Source: Methylobacterium soli (GTDB taxonomy: Bacteria > Pseudomonadota > Alphaproteobacteria > Rhizobiales > Beijerinckiaceae). Taken from it: DNA of 64,000 nt. Positions 42,312 to 50,793 of the stretch are shown here, in pieces. The notes under the pieces were generated by a model, which worked only from the letters and a program-made list of their open reading frames with translations, was not told where the DNA came from and ran no database searches. Position 1 is the stretch's first letter; each line of letters begins with the position of its first letter. The stretch spans positions 24,933 to 88,932 of the forward strand of contig NZ_VZZK01000030.1 in assembly GCF_008806385.1 (NCBI RefSeq). Reading direction: 5' to 3'. The position numbers were made by a program, and so were the translations under genes.

Positions 42312-45295
42312 GCCGATGCTCCGAGGCGTGCGAGCAGCCGACGCAGGAGCCCCCGCAGGAAGCCCGCGAGGCCGGTGTTGCGGCCGGATGGTCCGCCGGC
42401 CCGGCGGGCGAGTGCCGCGAAGAAGCCGCCGATGATCACGCGTGCGGCGCCGTCGAGGAGGCGTCCTCCGACCGCCGCGACCTTGCCGCCGACGGCGGCC
42501 TCGTAGACGTAGGAGACGCGGGTGCCTCCGGCGCCGTCCGGCTCCAGGGTAATGCGGCCGGAGCCGCCGCCGCTGCCGAGGCTGCCCGTTACGGTGCCGG
42601 TCAGCGTCGCCGTCCGCGGCGCCTCGAGGTCGAACAGGGTCACATCGGCCTTGTACCGGCCCTTCACCGGGCCGACCCCGAGGCTGACATCGGCTTGGAA
42701 ATGTGTATCCGAAAGCTTCCGCACCCCGTGCGAACCCGGGATGACAGAAGCCAGCAGGTCCGCGTCGAGGAGCATCGCCCAGACCGTCTCCGGCGGTGCA
42801 GCCACCTGGGCCAAGCCCTCCCCGCGCAGGGTGCGGTCGCCAGGCTTGGCCGGCGGCTTGGGGGCGGCGTGGCCGGCGGGCGGCGCCGGCTCGTCCGCGC
42901 CGGCCGCGAGGCTAGCGAGCTTGGAGGGCGTCAGAGGCAGGTCGATTGCGTCGAGGCCGAGAGCATCCGCCACCGCGTTGGCGAGGCAGACCGGGGTCGA
43001 CATGCAATTGCCTTCGCCGACGCCCTTGGCGCCCAAAGGCGTGAAGGGCGACGGGCTCTCGACGTGCAAGATCCGGAGGTCCGGCACTTCGGTAGCGGTG
43101 GGCAGCAGGTAGTCGGCGAAAGTGCCGGACAGGAAGGCGCCGTCGTCGCCGTAGGCGAGTTCCTCGTAGACCGCCGCGCCGAGGGCCTGCGCGAAGCCTC
43201 CGCGCACCTGCCCCTCGACCATGCCGGGGTGCAGCACGCGCCCGCAATCGTGCATCGTGACGTAGCGATCGATCCTGATTTTGCCGGTGACTCGGTCGAT
43301 CTCGACGCCACAGAGATCGAAGATGAAGCCGTGGCAGAGGGAAGAGTTGACGAGGTCGTCCGCGTCGGGGGCGGTCAACTCCGGCGGCGTCCAGAACACC
43401 GTCTCGCGGATCGCGGAGCCGATATCCTCAGGCACGAGCCCCGGCGACCAATGGCTAGTGGCGGCCACGCGCCCGAAGGGTAGGCCGGCATCTGGGTTCG
43501 TACGCGAGGCGATGCGCCCGTCCGCGAAGACGAGATCCTCGGGCCGCAGGTTCAGCTGCGCCGCCGCGATCCGCGCAAGCTTGTCGCGCAGCTGCGTGGC
43601 GGCGAGGTGCGCCACGCCCGCCACCGCGGCGGCGAAGCGGCTCGAATAATTTCCCGAGGCGATCGACCACGCGTCCTTGGCCGTGTCGAGGTCGGTCGTG
43701 ACCCGGACCTGCCCCATCGGGATGCCGAGCACGTCGGCCACCACCTGGGCCAGGACGGTGCGGTGGCCCTGTCCCTGCGGCACGGAGGCAACCTGCACGG
43801 TGACCGATCCCACGGGATCGAGCGTGATCGTGGCGGTCGATTGCGCGCCATTCTTCGGACCGGCCTTGGCACGCTCGGCCGCGGTCAGCACCGTGGTGAT
43901 GTAGCCCATGTTGGAGACACTGGGCTCGACCGCCGCCGTCAGGCCGATGCCGTAGAGGCGTCCCTCCGCCCGCGCGGCGTCGCGCCGCCGCTTGAGATCA
44001 TCGAGCTCCCCATCCCGGGCCGCCTCGTCGAGGGCGCGCTGATAATCGCCCGAATCGTAGAGGGCCCCGGTCGCGGTGCGGTACGGGAACGCATCGGCCG
44101 GGATCAAATTCCGGCGGATCACCGCGAAGGGATCGAGGCCGAGTTTGCGGGCGATGCACTGCATCAGCCGCTCGAGGGGATAGTAGACCTGCGGCCCTCC
44201 GAAGCCGCGAACGAGGCCGGTCGGCGTCTTGTTCGTGAGCACGACGCGGTTGCGGACGGCCACGTTCCGGATCGCGTAGGCGCCGGTCAGATTGCCGTGC
44301 ATCCGATAGAGGGTGGCGGGTTCCGGCGCACGCAGGTACGCGCCGCAATCCTCGACCTGGTCCCAGTTGAGGACCGTGACCCGGCCCTCCCCATCGAAGG
44401 CAGCCTTCAGAGTGGTGACCCGGTTCGTCGCTGAGACGGATGCCGAGAGGTGCTCCAGCCGGTCCTCGATCCACTTCACCGGCTGGCCGACGAGGCGGGC
44501 CGTGGCGGCGATCAGCACGGCGTACGGGGCGACGCCCTGCTTGACCCCGAAGCTGCCGCCCGAATCCGGGGGCGTGCGCAGGCGCAGGCGGTTGCCCGGG
44601 ACCTTGAGCGCGCGCGCCACCACCGCGTGGATGCTGAACGGCCCCTGGAAGTTCGCCAGGACGTCGTAGGAATCGTCCGTCGGATCGTAGGTGGCGACGA
44701 CCCCGTAGGTCTCCATCGGCGAGCCCGTGTTGCGCGGGTAGCGCACCGTTACAGACAGACTGTGCGGGCTCTCGGCAAAGGCCGTCTCGGGATCGCCGTA
44801 GCGGAACCGCCGGTCGCTGACGAGGTTCGAGCCGACGCCTTCGTGCAGGACCGGGGCATCGGGGGCGAGCGCCGCGACGGGATCGACCACCGCCGTTCGC
44901 ACCCGGTACTGCGCCTCGATCAGGTCGCAGCCATCCTCCGCGAGGTAGCGGTCGCGCGCCACCACGATTGCGACGGGCTCGCCCACGTAGCGCACCCGGT
45001 CGACCGCGATGGCGCGGGCGTCGAGTGCGGCCCGCACTGCTGGCACGAGGCCGGTGGTGATGTTGGCGAGGTCCCGGCCCGTGACGACGGCGACGATGCC
45101 GGGCAGCGCCCGCGCGACCTCAATGTCGATGCCGACGATGTCCGCATGGGCGTGGGGCGAGCGCAGGATCGCCGCGTGCAGCGTGCCCGGCCGCGTGCCG
45201 AGATCGTCGATGTAGCGACCGAACCCGGAGAGCAGCGCGGCGTCCTCGACGCGCTCCACCGATCGTCCGACGAACGTCGTGTGCTCGATGCCCAA
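42308..45295 (-). CDS. hmfA: Molybdopterin subunit of furoyl-CoA dehydrogenase, probable HmfA, with C-terminal CoxG-like domain
   Basis: A 995-residue protein. Residues 1 to about 800 are a xanthine-oxidase-family large subunit (GRYIDDLGTRPGTLHAAILR, LVRGFGGPQVYYPLERLM, catalytic Glu in LGAKGVGEGN). Residues about 827-970 form an extra SRPBCC/CoxG-like domain (VAAPPETVWAMLLDADLLAS, VIPG) followed by a basic amphipathic tail. In CO dehydrogenase systems CoxG is a separate membrane-anchoring protein, so the fusion may tether this enzyme to the membrane. It is the first gene of hmfABCDE and hydroxylates 2-furoyl-CoA at C5 in the known pathway. Promoter sites lie at 45296-45457. Confidence 0.84.
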   Translation of the reverse strand: MGIEHTTFVGRSVERVEDAALLSGFGRYIDDLGTRPGTLHAAILRSPHAHADIVGIDIEVARALPGIVAVVTGRDLANITTGLVPAVRAALDARAIAVDRVRYVGEPVAIVVARDRYLAEDGCDLIEAQYRVRTAVVDPVAALAPDAPVLHEGVGSNLVSDRRFRYGDPETAFAESPHSLSVTVRYPRNTGSPMETYGVVATYDPTDDSYDVLANFQGPFSIHAVVARALKVPGNRLRLRTPPDSGGSFGVKQGVAPYAVLIAATARLVGQPVKWIEDRLEHLSASVSATNRVTTLKAAFDGEGRVTVLNWDQVEDCGAYLRAPEPATLYRMHGNLTGAYAIRNVAVRNRVVLTNKTPTGLVRGFGGPQVYYPLERLMQCIARKLGLDPFAVIRRNLIPADAFPYRTATGALYDSGDYQRALDEAARDGELDDLKRRRDAARAEGRLYGIGLTAAVEPSVSNMGYITTVLTAAERAKAGPKNGAQSTATITLDPVGSVTVQVASVPQGQGHRTVLAQVVADVLGIPMGQVRVTTDLDTAKDAWSIASGNYSSRFAAAVAGVAHLAATQLRDKLARIAAAQLNLRPEDLVFADGRIASRTNPDAGLPFGRVAATSHWSPGLVPEDIGSAIRETVFWTPPELTAPDADDLVNSSLCHGFIFDLCGVEIDRVTGKIRIDRYVTMHDCGRVLHPGMVEGQVRGGFAQALGAAVYEELAYGDDGAFLSGTFADYLLPTATEVPDLRILHVESPSPFTPLGAKGVGEGNCMSTPVCLANAVADALGLDAIDLPLTPSKLASLAAGADEPAPPAGHAAPKPPAKPGDRTLRGEGLAQVAAPPETVWAMLLDADLLASVIPGSHGVRKLSDTHFQADVSLGVGPVKGRYKADVTLFDLEAPRTATLTGTVTGSLGSGGGSGRITLEPDGAGGTRVSYVYEAAVGGKVAAVGGRLLDGAARVIIGGFFAALARRAGGPSGRNTGLAGFLRGLLRRLLARLGASA

Positions 45296-45361
45296 TTCGC
45301 TTCCTCCGCCGGAACTCTCGCGGGTTCCGTGCTGGGACGAGGATGGCGGCGTGGTTCGATC

Positions 45362-45382
45362 GAGACGATGCCGGTGCGTCTC
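45362..45382. promoter_or_regulatory. Inverted repeat upstream of hmfA
   Basis: GAGACG, nine bases, CGTCTC is a perfect 6-bp inverted repeat in the hmfA promoter region. A second one, GGAAC/GTTCC with an 8-base spacer, lies at 45311-45328. Either could be the target of the adjacent AraC-type regulator. AraC proteins often use direct repeats, so this is tentative. Confidence 0.35.
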
Positions 45383-45457
45383 GTCACTTACCGAGATGTC
45401 TCATTTTGTAGGTGCCGCCGCGACGTCCGGCGCCGCATCCGCGTTGAGGAGCGCCCA

Positions 45458-46315
45458 TCAGATCGCGGGCTCGCCACCCCGCCGGAGGATGCTGCGAAAG
45501 ACGCTCGGGGGTACGCTGACATGGTCGCGGAAGAAGCGCGAGAAATGCGCGGGAGCGGCGAAGCCGAGACGGGTGCCGATGTCGGCGAGGCTCTCGTCAC
45601 TCCGCACGATCGCCTCGACGGCGTGCTCGACCCGGATCGCGTTGAGGAAGACATGGGGTGGGGCGCCGGTCGACTGCTCGAACAGGCGGTAAAAATGGGC
45701 TCGGGACAGGCCCACCTCGCGAGCCAGCGCATCGGCGCCCAGGGCGGCACCTGGCTCGGCCCGCATCCGCGCGACGGCGCGCCGGATGCGCCAGTCGCCG
45801 GCATTGCGCCGGGCGGCGGCGCGCAGGGACTCGCTCGCCTCCCGCCAAGCTGTGAAGCGCTCGATTACCGCGATCATAAGGCCGGATAGGAGTTCGTCCT
45901 GGATGTGGGAGGAGTCCGGCGCGTAGACCATCTCTGCGGCGAGGTCGTGGGCCAGCCGGCGGATCGCCGGCGTCACGCTACCGAACGGCTGGCTGAAGAA
46001 GCCGGGCGCGCCGCTCGCCGCCCAATTGCGTCGGAAGGCGCTGAGCCAGTCGGGCTCGACATAGAGCGCGAGGATCATCGCCTTGTCGCGCTGCGGATTG
46101 TGCAGGTAGGCGTGAGTCTCCCAGGCATTGACCAGAACGGCCTGATCATCGGTGAGCGCCACGATGCGGTCGCCAACGAGGAACTGCGTGTCGTCTCCCT
46201 CGACCTTCAGCAGCACGTGGCAATGCGGGTGCGCATGGCGGACGAGGCCGCGGTCCATGTCAAGGAGAGCGACTCGGCCGAAGGCGCCATGGGCGATCTC
46301 AAGAGCCTCGGACAT
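45458..46315 (-). CDS. AraC-family regulator of the furoate branch
   Basis: A 285-residue regulator. An N-terminal cupin-like sensor (HPHCHVLLKVEGDDTQFLVG, VNAWETHAY) is followed by two HTH motifs at about 195-280 (ADALAREVGLSRAHFYRLFE and ESLADIGTRLGFAAPAHFSR). It lies directly upstream of hmfABCDE on the same strand. Characterised hmf clusters carry a second regulator for the furoate genes, and this is the natural candidate here, sensing furoate or furoyl-CoA. It may be co-transcribed with the symporter gene 86 bases upstream. Confidence 0.84.
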   Translation of the reverse strand: MSEALEIAHGAFGRVALLDMDRGLVRHAHPHCHVLLKVEGDDTQFLVGDRIVALTDDQAVLVNAWETHAYLHNPQRDKAMILALYVEPDWLSAFRRNWAASGAPGFFSQPFGSVTPAIRRLAHDLAAEMVYAPDSSHIQDELLSGLMIAVIERFTAWREASESLRAAARRNAGDWRIRRAVARMRAEPGAALGADALAREVGLSRAHFYRLFEQSTGAPPHVFLNAIRVEHAVEAIVRSDESLADIGTRLGFAAPAHFSRFFRDHVSVPPSVFRSILRRGGEPAI

Positions 46316-46401
46316 CAGAGGTTTTTAGCATGCGATCCGAGGCGCAACTAGGTCCGGCTGAGCCGCTGGCTTGGCTGGATCTGGTTGCGTCCCGGGTTCC
46401 T

Positions 46402-47793
46402 TCAGAGCGATGTCGCCGGCTCGGTACTAGGCATGGCATTCTTCCGGGCCTGTGCAAACGCCATGACAACGAGAGGGATGACGAGCGCCACGTAGGCATT
46501 GTCGATCCCCAGCGGGTCCCCGGCCAGGAACCAGCCGATCGTCAGGACGAGAGAGGCGAGGATACTGATGACTGCCGCGCGCGGGCTGCCGAAGTGCGGC
46601 GCGTAAAAGGCGAAGAGTACCAGCACCGCGAGCGTCGCCCGCAGGGATTTCGCCAGGAACGTGACCTTCAGGATGTCCGGCGCGAAGATCGCAAGCGGGA
46701 TTGGGATCAGGCCTACGAGGATGGTGGCAATCCGTACGAAGCGCAGGGACGACGCCCCTTCCTCGGTCCGGAGGCGCGAGAGATAGAAGTCTTTGTACAG
46801 GAGCGTCGCGGCACCGATGCTGAGGGCCGAGATCGTGCCGAACAGGGATCCCGCCAATCCCGCCACAACGACAGCGGCGAGGAGATCGTCCATGCGGGCG
46901 ATCAGGCTCGGCAGGGCTTGGATTGCCGGGATCCCGGGCAGAAGCGCCGCCGCGCAGACGCCGACCAGGGCGGCGCAGATCCCGAACGGGACGAGCAGAA
47001 GGGCGCAGTAGAAGCTTGCCTGCCGCGCGGTCCGCCCGTCCTCCACGGTGTTGATCGCCTGGATCACGTACTGCGTGGAGAAGACAGCGCCGATGCCAGC
47101 CACCAGCCATGCGAAGATCTGCGGCCAGCCGACCGCGTCGACCGCAAACATCCGCTCGGGCACACGCTCCTGCAACGCCCCGAGGCCTCCGAGCTGTGAG
47201 AGCCCGAAGGCGACTGCGACCAGGATGCCGATGTATTTGACGAGCGCATGCAGGACGTTGGTGTAGATCACCGAGCGCATGCCGCCGACGCTGACGTAGA
47301 GCGTTGCGACAGCTCCCGTGATGATGATGGCGCTGGTCCGGTCGACGTTGAGCAGCCCCGCCAGGATCGTGCCGCCACCTGCATAGGTCGACACGGCCAC
47401 GATCTGCAGGGCGAAGATCATGATGATCGAGGTCGCGAGCTTCGTCGGGCGGCCATAGGCCTTGGCCAGCGCACCCGAGATGGTGTTTTCGCCGAGTTGC
47501 TTGAAGCGGCTAGCCAGGAGTACGCCATAAAGCAGGAAGCCGATGGCGAGAGCCAACACGTTCCAGGCCGCAGACAGGCCGACCTTGTAGGCCGTCTGCG
47601 TGGTGCCGACGCTGGTGGCCGTGCCGATAAATTCCGACATCAGCAGGAAGCCGATCAGGAACGCGTGATAGCGGGTTCCCCCGGAGGTGAAGCTTCCCGC
47701 ACTCTTCGCATAGCGCCGGGCGGAGAAGCTAATCAGCCCCATGACCGCCATATAGGCTAGCGTGAGGGACAGGACGATCCAGTTCGGCTGCAT
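46402..47793 (-). CDS. Sodium:solute symporter
   Basis: A 463-residue membrane protein with about 12-13 hydrophobic spans, of the SSS/proline-pantothenate symporter type. Typical stretches are SEFIGTATSVGTTQTAYKVG (TM1-TM2 region), STYAGGGTILAGLL and LFGTISALSIGAATLLYKDF. It begins the transcript that continues into the AraC gene. Uptake of furoate or a related acid is a guess from position. The family is broad. Confidence 0.82.
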   Translation of the reverse strand: MQPNWIVLSLTLAYMAVMGLISFSARRYAKSAGSFTSGGTRYHAFLIGFLLMSEFIGTATSVGTTQTAYKVGLSAAWNVLALAIGFLLYGVLLASRFKQLGENTISGALAKAYGRPTKLATSIIMIFALQIVAVSTYAGGGTILAGLLNVDRTSAIIITGAVATLYVSVGGMRSVIYTNVLHALVKYIGILVAVAFGLSQLGGLGALQERVPERMFAVDAVGWPQIFAWLVAGIGAVFSTQYVIQAINTVEDGRTARQASFYCALLLVPFGICAALVGVCAAALLPGIPAIQALPSLIARMDDLLAAVVVAGLAGSLFGTISALSIGAATLLYKDFYLSRLRTEEGASSLRFVRIATILVGLIPIPLAIFAPDILKVTFLAKSLRATLAVLVLFAFYAPHFGSPRAAVISILASLVLTIGWFLAGDPLGIDNAYVALVIPLVVMAFAQARKNAMPSTEPATSL

Positions 47794-47874
47794 GCGCGCG
47801 ACCTACCGACGGTTCTCAGTCGCAGACACGATGTCATGGTCCAGCATGTTTCCTCCGTCGTCTTATCTAAGCCG

Positions 47875-47889
47875 TTCAGCTCTGCTGAA
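47875..47889. promoter_or_regulatory. Inverted repeat upstream of the symporter gene
   Basis: TTCAGC, TCT, GCTGAA is a perfect 6-bp inverted repeat 82 bases upstream of the symporter ATG, in a locally AT-richer promoter-like region. It could be an operator. Nothing else is seen in 47794-48208 apart from partial repeat-like sequence at 48140-48200. Confidence 0.35.
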
Positions 47890-48208
47890 TTGCGTAAGCA
47901 GGAGCGACGAGCATTGAGGAAAACGTAGGCTGTTCCAAGAGAGAGTCCAAGCATTCAAAATTGATGGCTATAATCAGCGAAATTGATGCCTGCGCTCTGG
48001 CAGGGGCCTGTCTTCCCAGGAATCCCCACATGAAGAGTAGACAAGACGGTGCGGCCCTGCGCGACCACAATTCTTGTCATTGTCTCCCAGCCCTCAGGCC
48101 TTGAGCGCCGGGCGGCTCGAGTGCGACACGGCAGCCAGAGTAACCTTCGGACGTCCGCTTTCCGCTCACTCCGGACTCTCGCTGAGGTCCATCTGAATGT
48201 TCGGATCG

Positions 48209-48380
48209 GGTCACTCTGAGGCATTCAGTTGAGCCTCGACGACCGTCTGCTAACTCACAGCTTAAGCCCCGAAGCAGACCGGCGGCTTACGGCCAACTCC
48301 GGCCATCCACTTCGCGCCCATCGCAGCAATTCAGTCTTCACAGGCAGTATCTCCAAGGCGGTCGTTGCGAAGCCCTGATC
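48209..48380. repeat. Dispersed ~200-bp repeat, copy B (uninterrupted)
   Basis: This copy begins GGTCACTCTGAGGC, continues through CTAACTCACAGCTTAAGCCC and CGAAGCAGACCGGCGGCTTA, and ends near TCTCCAAGGCGGTCGTTGCG. The block GCTAACTCACAGCTT aligns with GCTTACCTGCAGCTT of copy C right, which fixes the IS insertion point. It is non-coding. Confidence 0.6.
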
Positions 48381-48477
48381 ACGGGACTTCGTTGATCGTA
48401 CGTCCGTATGCTGCAACCTGAGTTCTCAAGCCATCGGGGATGACCGGATCGGATCCAGCGCGAACTCAGCGTTGCCC

Positions 48478-49020
48478 CTACGCATAGGGCGGAGGGCGGA
48501 TCCTGGCTTGCAGATCAGGGAACAGCAGCAGCGCGACGAGGCCGCTCCATCCGGTCTGATGGCCAGCGCCGAGTCCCGCGCCGGTGTCCCCGTGGAAGTA
48601 CTCATGGAACGGCACGTGGTCGCGGAAGGCCGGATCCGTCTGAAGCCGGTCATTGGCTCCGAGCACCGCCCGGCGCCCGTCCGCGCCGCGCAGGAACAGG
48701 CGCGTCAGACGGCGCGCGAGTTCCTCGGCGATCTCCGGTAGGGTGCGGTACTGCCCAGACCCCGTCGGGCACTCGAACCGCGTGTCATCGCCGTAGAAGC
48801 TGCCGAACCGGTAGAGGGACTCGATCAGCAGGTAGTTGATCGGCATCCAGACCGGGCCGCGCCAGTTCGAATTGCCGCCGAATACGCTGCTGGTCGACTC
48901 TCCCGGCTCGTAATCGACGACGAAGCGCGTCCCGTTCCAATCGAGGGTGAAGGGCTGCTCGGCATGTGCCTTTGAGAGCGCCCGCAGGCCGTGGTCCGAG
49001 AGGAACTCGGTCTCGTCGAG
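48478..49020 (-). pseudogene. C-terminal stub of an MGH1-like glycoside hydrolase
   Basis: 180 codons, open from the IS3 boundary at 49020 to a TAG at 48478. They read EFLSDHGLRALSKAHAEQPF, then SSVFGGNSNWRGPVWMPINY and VPFHEYFHGDTGAGLGAGHQ, which fit the C-terminal (alpha/alpha)6 part of MGH1/GH63-like glucosidases. The N-terminal part is not found on the other side of the IS element, so most of the gene is deleted. Confidence 0.75.
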
Positions 49021-49054
49021 TGATCCGCCCCCACGGGGTGGCCCAGGTTCAAGG

Positions 49055-49948
49055 TTAGTGCACGGTTGGCCGCTCCACCACGGGCAGCTTGGCCGAAGCG
49101 GCGGGCCAGACCGTGAAGGCAGGCATGAACACTTCCGGAGCTGGCGGTCGGTAGCCCAATGATCCGTGCGGCCTGACCGTGTTGTAGTGACGTCTCCAAC
49201 TCTCGATCACAATCTGTGCCTCCTTGAGCGTATAGAAGATCTCACCGTTGAGCAGTTCGTCCCGCAGGCGAGCGTTGAAGCTCTCGACGTATCCATTCTC
49301 CCATGGTGAGCCTGGTGCAATGTAGGCCGTCTTCGCACCGACCCCAGTGATCCACGACTGCACGGACTTGGCGATGAACTCCGGTCCATTGTCCGAGCGG
49401 ATGTGGCTGGGCACTCCGCGCAAGATGAACAAATCCGACAGCACATCGATGACGTCCACGGCCTTGAGCTTGCGGGCCACACGGATGGCCAGGCACTCGC
49501 GCGTGAACTCGTCCACGACGTTGAGCATCCGGAACTTGCGTCCGTCGTGCGTGCGCGCCTCAACGAAGTCATACGACCAGACCTGGTTGCGGTGCTCCGG
49601 CCGTAGCCGCAGGCTCGACCCGTCCCCGTCCCACAGCCGACCGCGCTTGGGCTGACGCGCTGGCACCTTCAGCCCCTCGCGCCGCCAGATCCGCTCGACC
49701 CGCTTGTCGTTGACGAGCCAGCCGGCCGCCTTCAGCAACGCGCTGATCTTGAGGGTCACCGTAGCGGCCGTATTTCTCCGCCAATTCGACAAGGTCGGCC
49801 GTCAGCGCCGCCTCATCGTCGCGGCCCCGCGGCACCTTGCGCTGTGTCGAGCGATGCTGGCCGAGCGCCCGACAGGCGCGACGCTCGGAGACGTGCAGGA
49901 CGTCCATGATGTGCTCGACACAGGCGCGCCGGCGCGCGGGGCTCAGAA
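49055..49948 (-). pseudogene. IS3 transposase orfB, interrupted by a frameshift
   Basis: The N-terminal part (RRACVEHIMDVLHVSERRAC to AEKYGRYG) and the C-terminal DDE part (KISALLKAAGWLVNDKRVER to the end) are in different frames. The break is near 49768, where one extra base interrupts the normal RYGYRKI-type junction. DDE residues are present (WSYDFVEA, SDNGPEF, ENGYVESFN). Unlike the programmed orfA/orfB shift, this one is inside orfB and should inactivate it. Confidence 0.82.
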
Positions 49949-50218
49949 GTTTCCCCGAGACGCCTCCTGCAGGATCAGCTTGTCCAGCGTCAGATCCGCG
50001 ATCGCCTTGCGCAGCCGCTGGTTCTCGGTCTCCAGCTCCTTCATCCGCCGGACCTGATCCGACTTCAGGCCGCCAAACTCACGCCGCCAGCGATAGTACG
50101 TCACTTCGCTCACACTGATCGCGCGGATCGCCTCGGCCACGCTCTGGCCTTGTGAGATCAGCACGTCCGCCTGCCGCAGCTTGGCAACAATCTCCTCCGG
50201 CTTGGGTCGCTTCGCCAT
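49943..50218 (-). CDS. IS3 transposase orfA
   Basis: A 91-residue HTH protein (KPEEIVAKLRQADVLISQGQ, EVTYYRWRREFGGLKSDQ) with a leucine-zipper-like end (LETENQRLRKAIADL). It is the normal first frame of an IS3-family element and overlaps the start of orfB. By itself it does not transpose. Confidence 0.9.
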   Translation of the reverse strand: MAKRPKPEEIVAKLRQADVLISQGQSVAEAIRAISVSEVTYYRWRREFGGLKSDQVRRMKELETENQRLRKAIADLTLDKLILQEASRGNF

Positions 50219-50405
50219 CTCGTCCGTCCTCCAGGCTCAAAAGCCATACTAAAGGGCGGACCACTCCTGTGGGGGCGGATCAATGGGCCTATGTTGCTGA
50301 AGGAAGCACCAAAGCTAAGCGCGGGCTTCCGTCCCGGCGCAATTCCCCTGAACGGATGGCCACCAGCAATTCTGAGTTCCTGATGACGCAGCGAGAGGCC
50401 GAAGC

Positions 50406-50492
50406 GTGTTGCGCCCGTGTTGCATAGAGTCGCCGACGTCCCGTCGTAACACATTGTAAAATCAGGGATCGTGTTGCCGGTGGTTGCAACAC
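50406..50492. repeat. Cluster of GTGTTGC heptamers
   Basis: GTGTTGC occurs at 50406-50412, 50417-50423 and 50471-50477, and inverted (GCAACAC) at 50486-50492. The last two form a 7-bp inverted repeat. This lies in the 270-base gene-free gap between the IS3 element and tRNA-Lys. No function is known. Confidence 0.4.
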
Positions 50493-50514
50493 GATCCGAG
50501 GCGGTATGGGCGTT

Positions 50515-50546
50515 AAAAAGCCCGCTAAGCCATTGGCCATGCGGGC
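50515..50546 (-). terminator. Rho-independent terminator of tRNA-Lys
   Basis: On the minus strand GCCCGC, fifteen bases, GCGGGC are followed by a run of five T. It starts 8 bases after the encoded CCA of tRNA-Lys, in the right orientation. Confidence 0.75.
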
Positions 50547-50553
50547 AAATTTG

Positions 50554-50629
50554 TGGTGAGCGCGCTGGGACTCGAACCCAGGACCTACAGATTAAAAGTC
50601 CGTTGCTCTACCAGCTGAGCTACGCGCTC
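50554..50629 (-). tRNA. tRNA-Lys (anticodon TTT)
   Basis: The minus strand folds into a 76-base tRNA. The acceptor stem is GAGCGCG/CGCGCTC with encoded CCA, the D arm is GCTCAGCTGGTAGAGC, and the anticodon loop CTTTTAA places TTT at positions 34-36. The T arm is CTGGGTTCGAGTCCCAG. Confidence 0.96.
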
Positions 50630-50793
50630 GCATCCGCCGCGGGTCGGGCCGTCGGGCCGGGCCTGGCGGAAAGCGTGGCCCGCAATAGGCGAGCGGTTCC
50701 ATGGGGTCAACCGCGGGCGGATGCGGCATCGGCCGCCAGCGAGGCGCGGTCCGCCCTGCGGCCGCCATGGTCGCGTGAGAGGGCGCTTACGCG

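Larger units (their letters stand above)
49021..50282 (-). mobile_element. IS3-family insertion sequence, orfB frameshifted
   Basis: 1262 bp bounded by perfect 14-bp inverted repeats (TGATCCGCCCCCAC at 49021-49034 and its complement at 50269-50282). It holds orfA and orfB in the usual IS3 order. The flanking trinucleotides (GAG on the left, ATG on the right) do not match, so there is no target duplication. With the truncated gene on one side, this suggests an adjacent deletion after insertion. Confidence 0.88.

Noticed and set aside
44450..45889. 479-codon plus-strand frame spanning the hmfA start and AraC end
   Set aside because: It crosses two well-supported genes on the opposite strand and has shadow-like composition.
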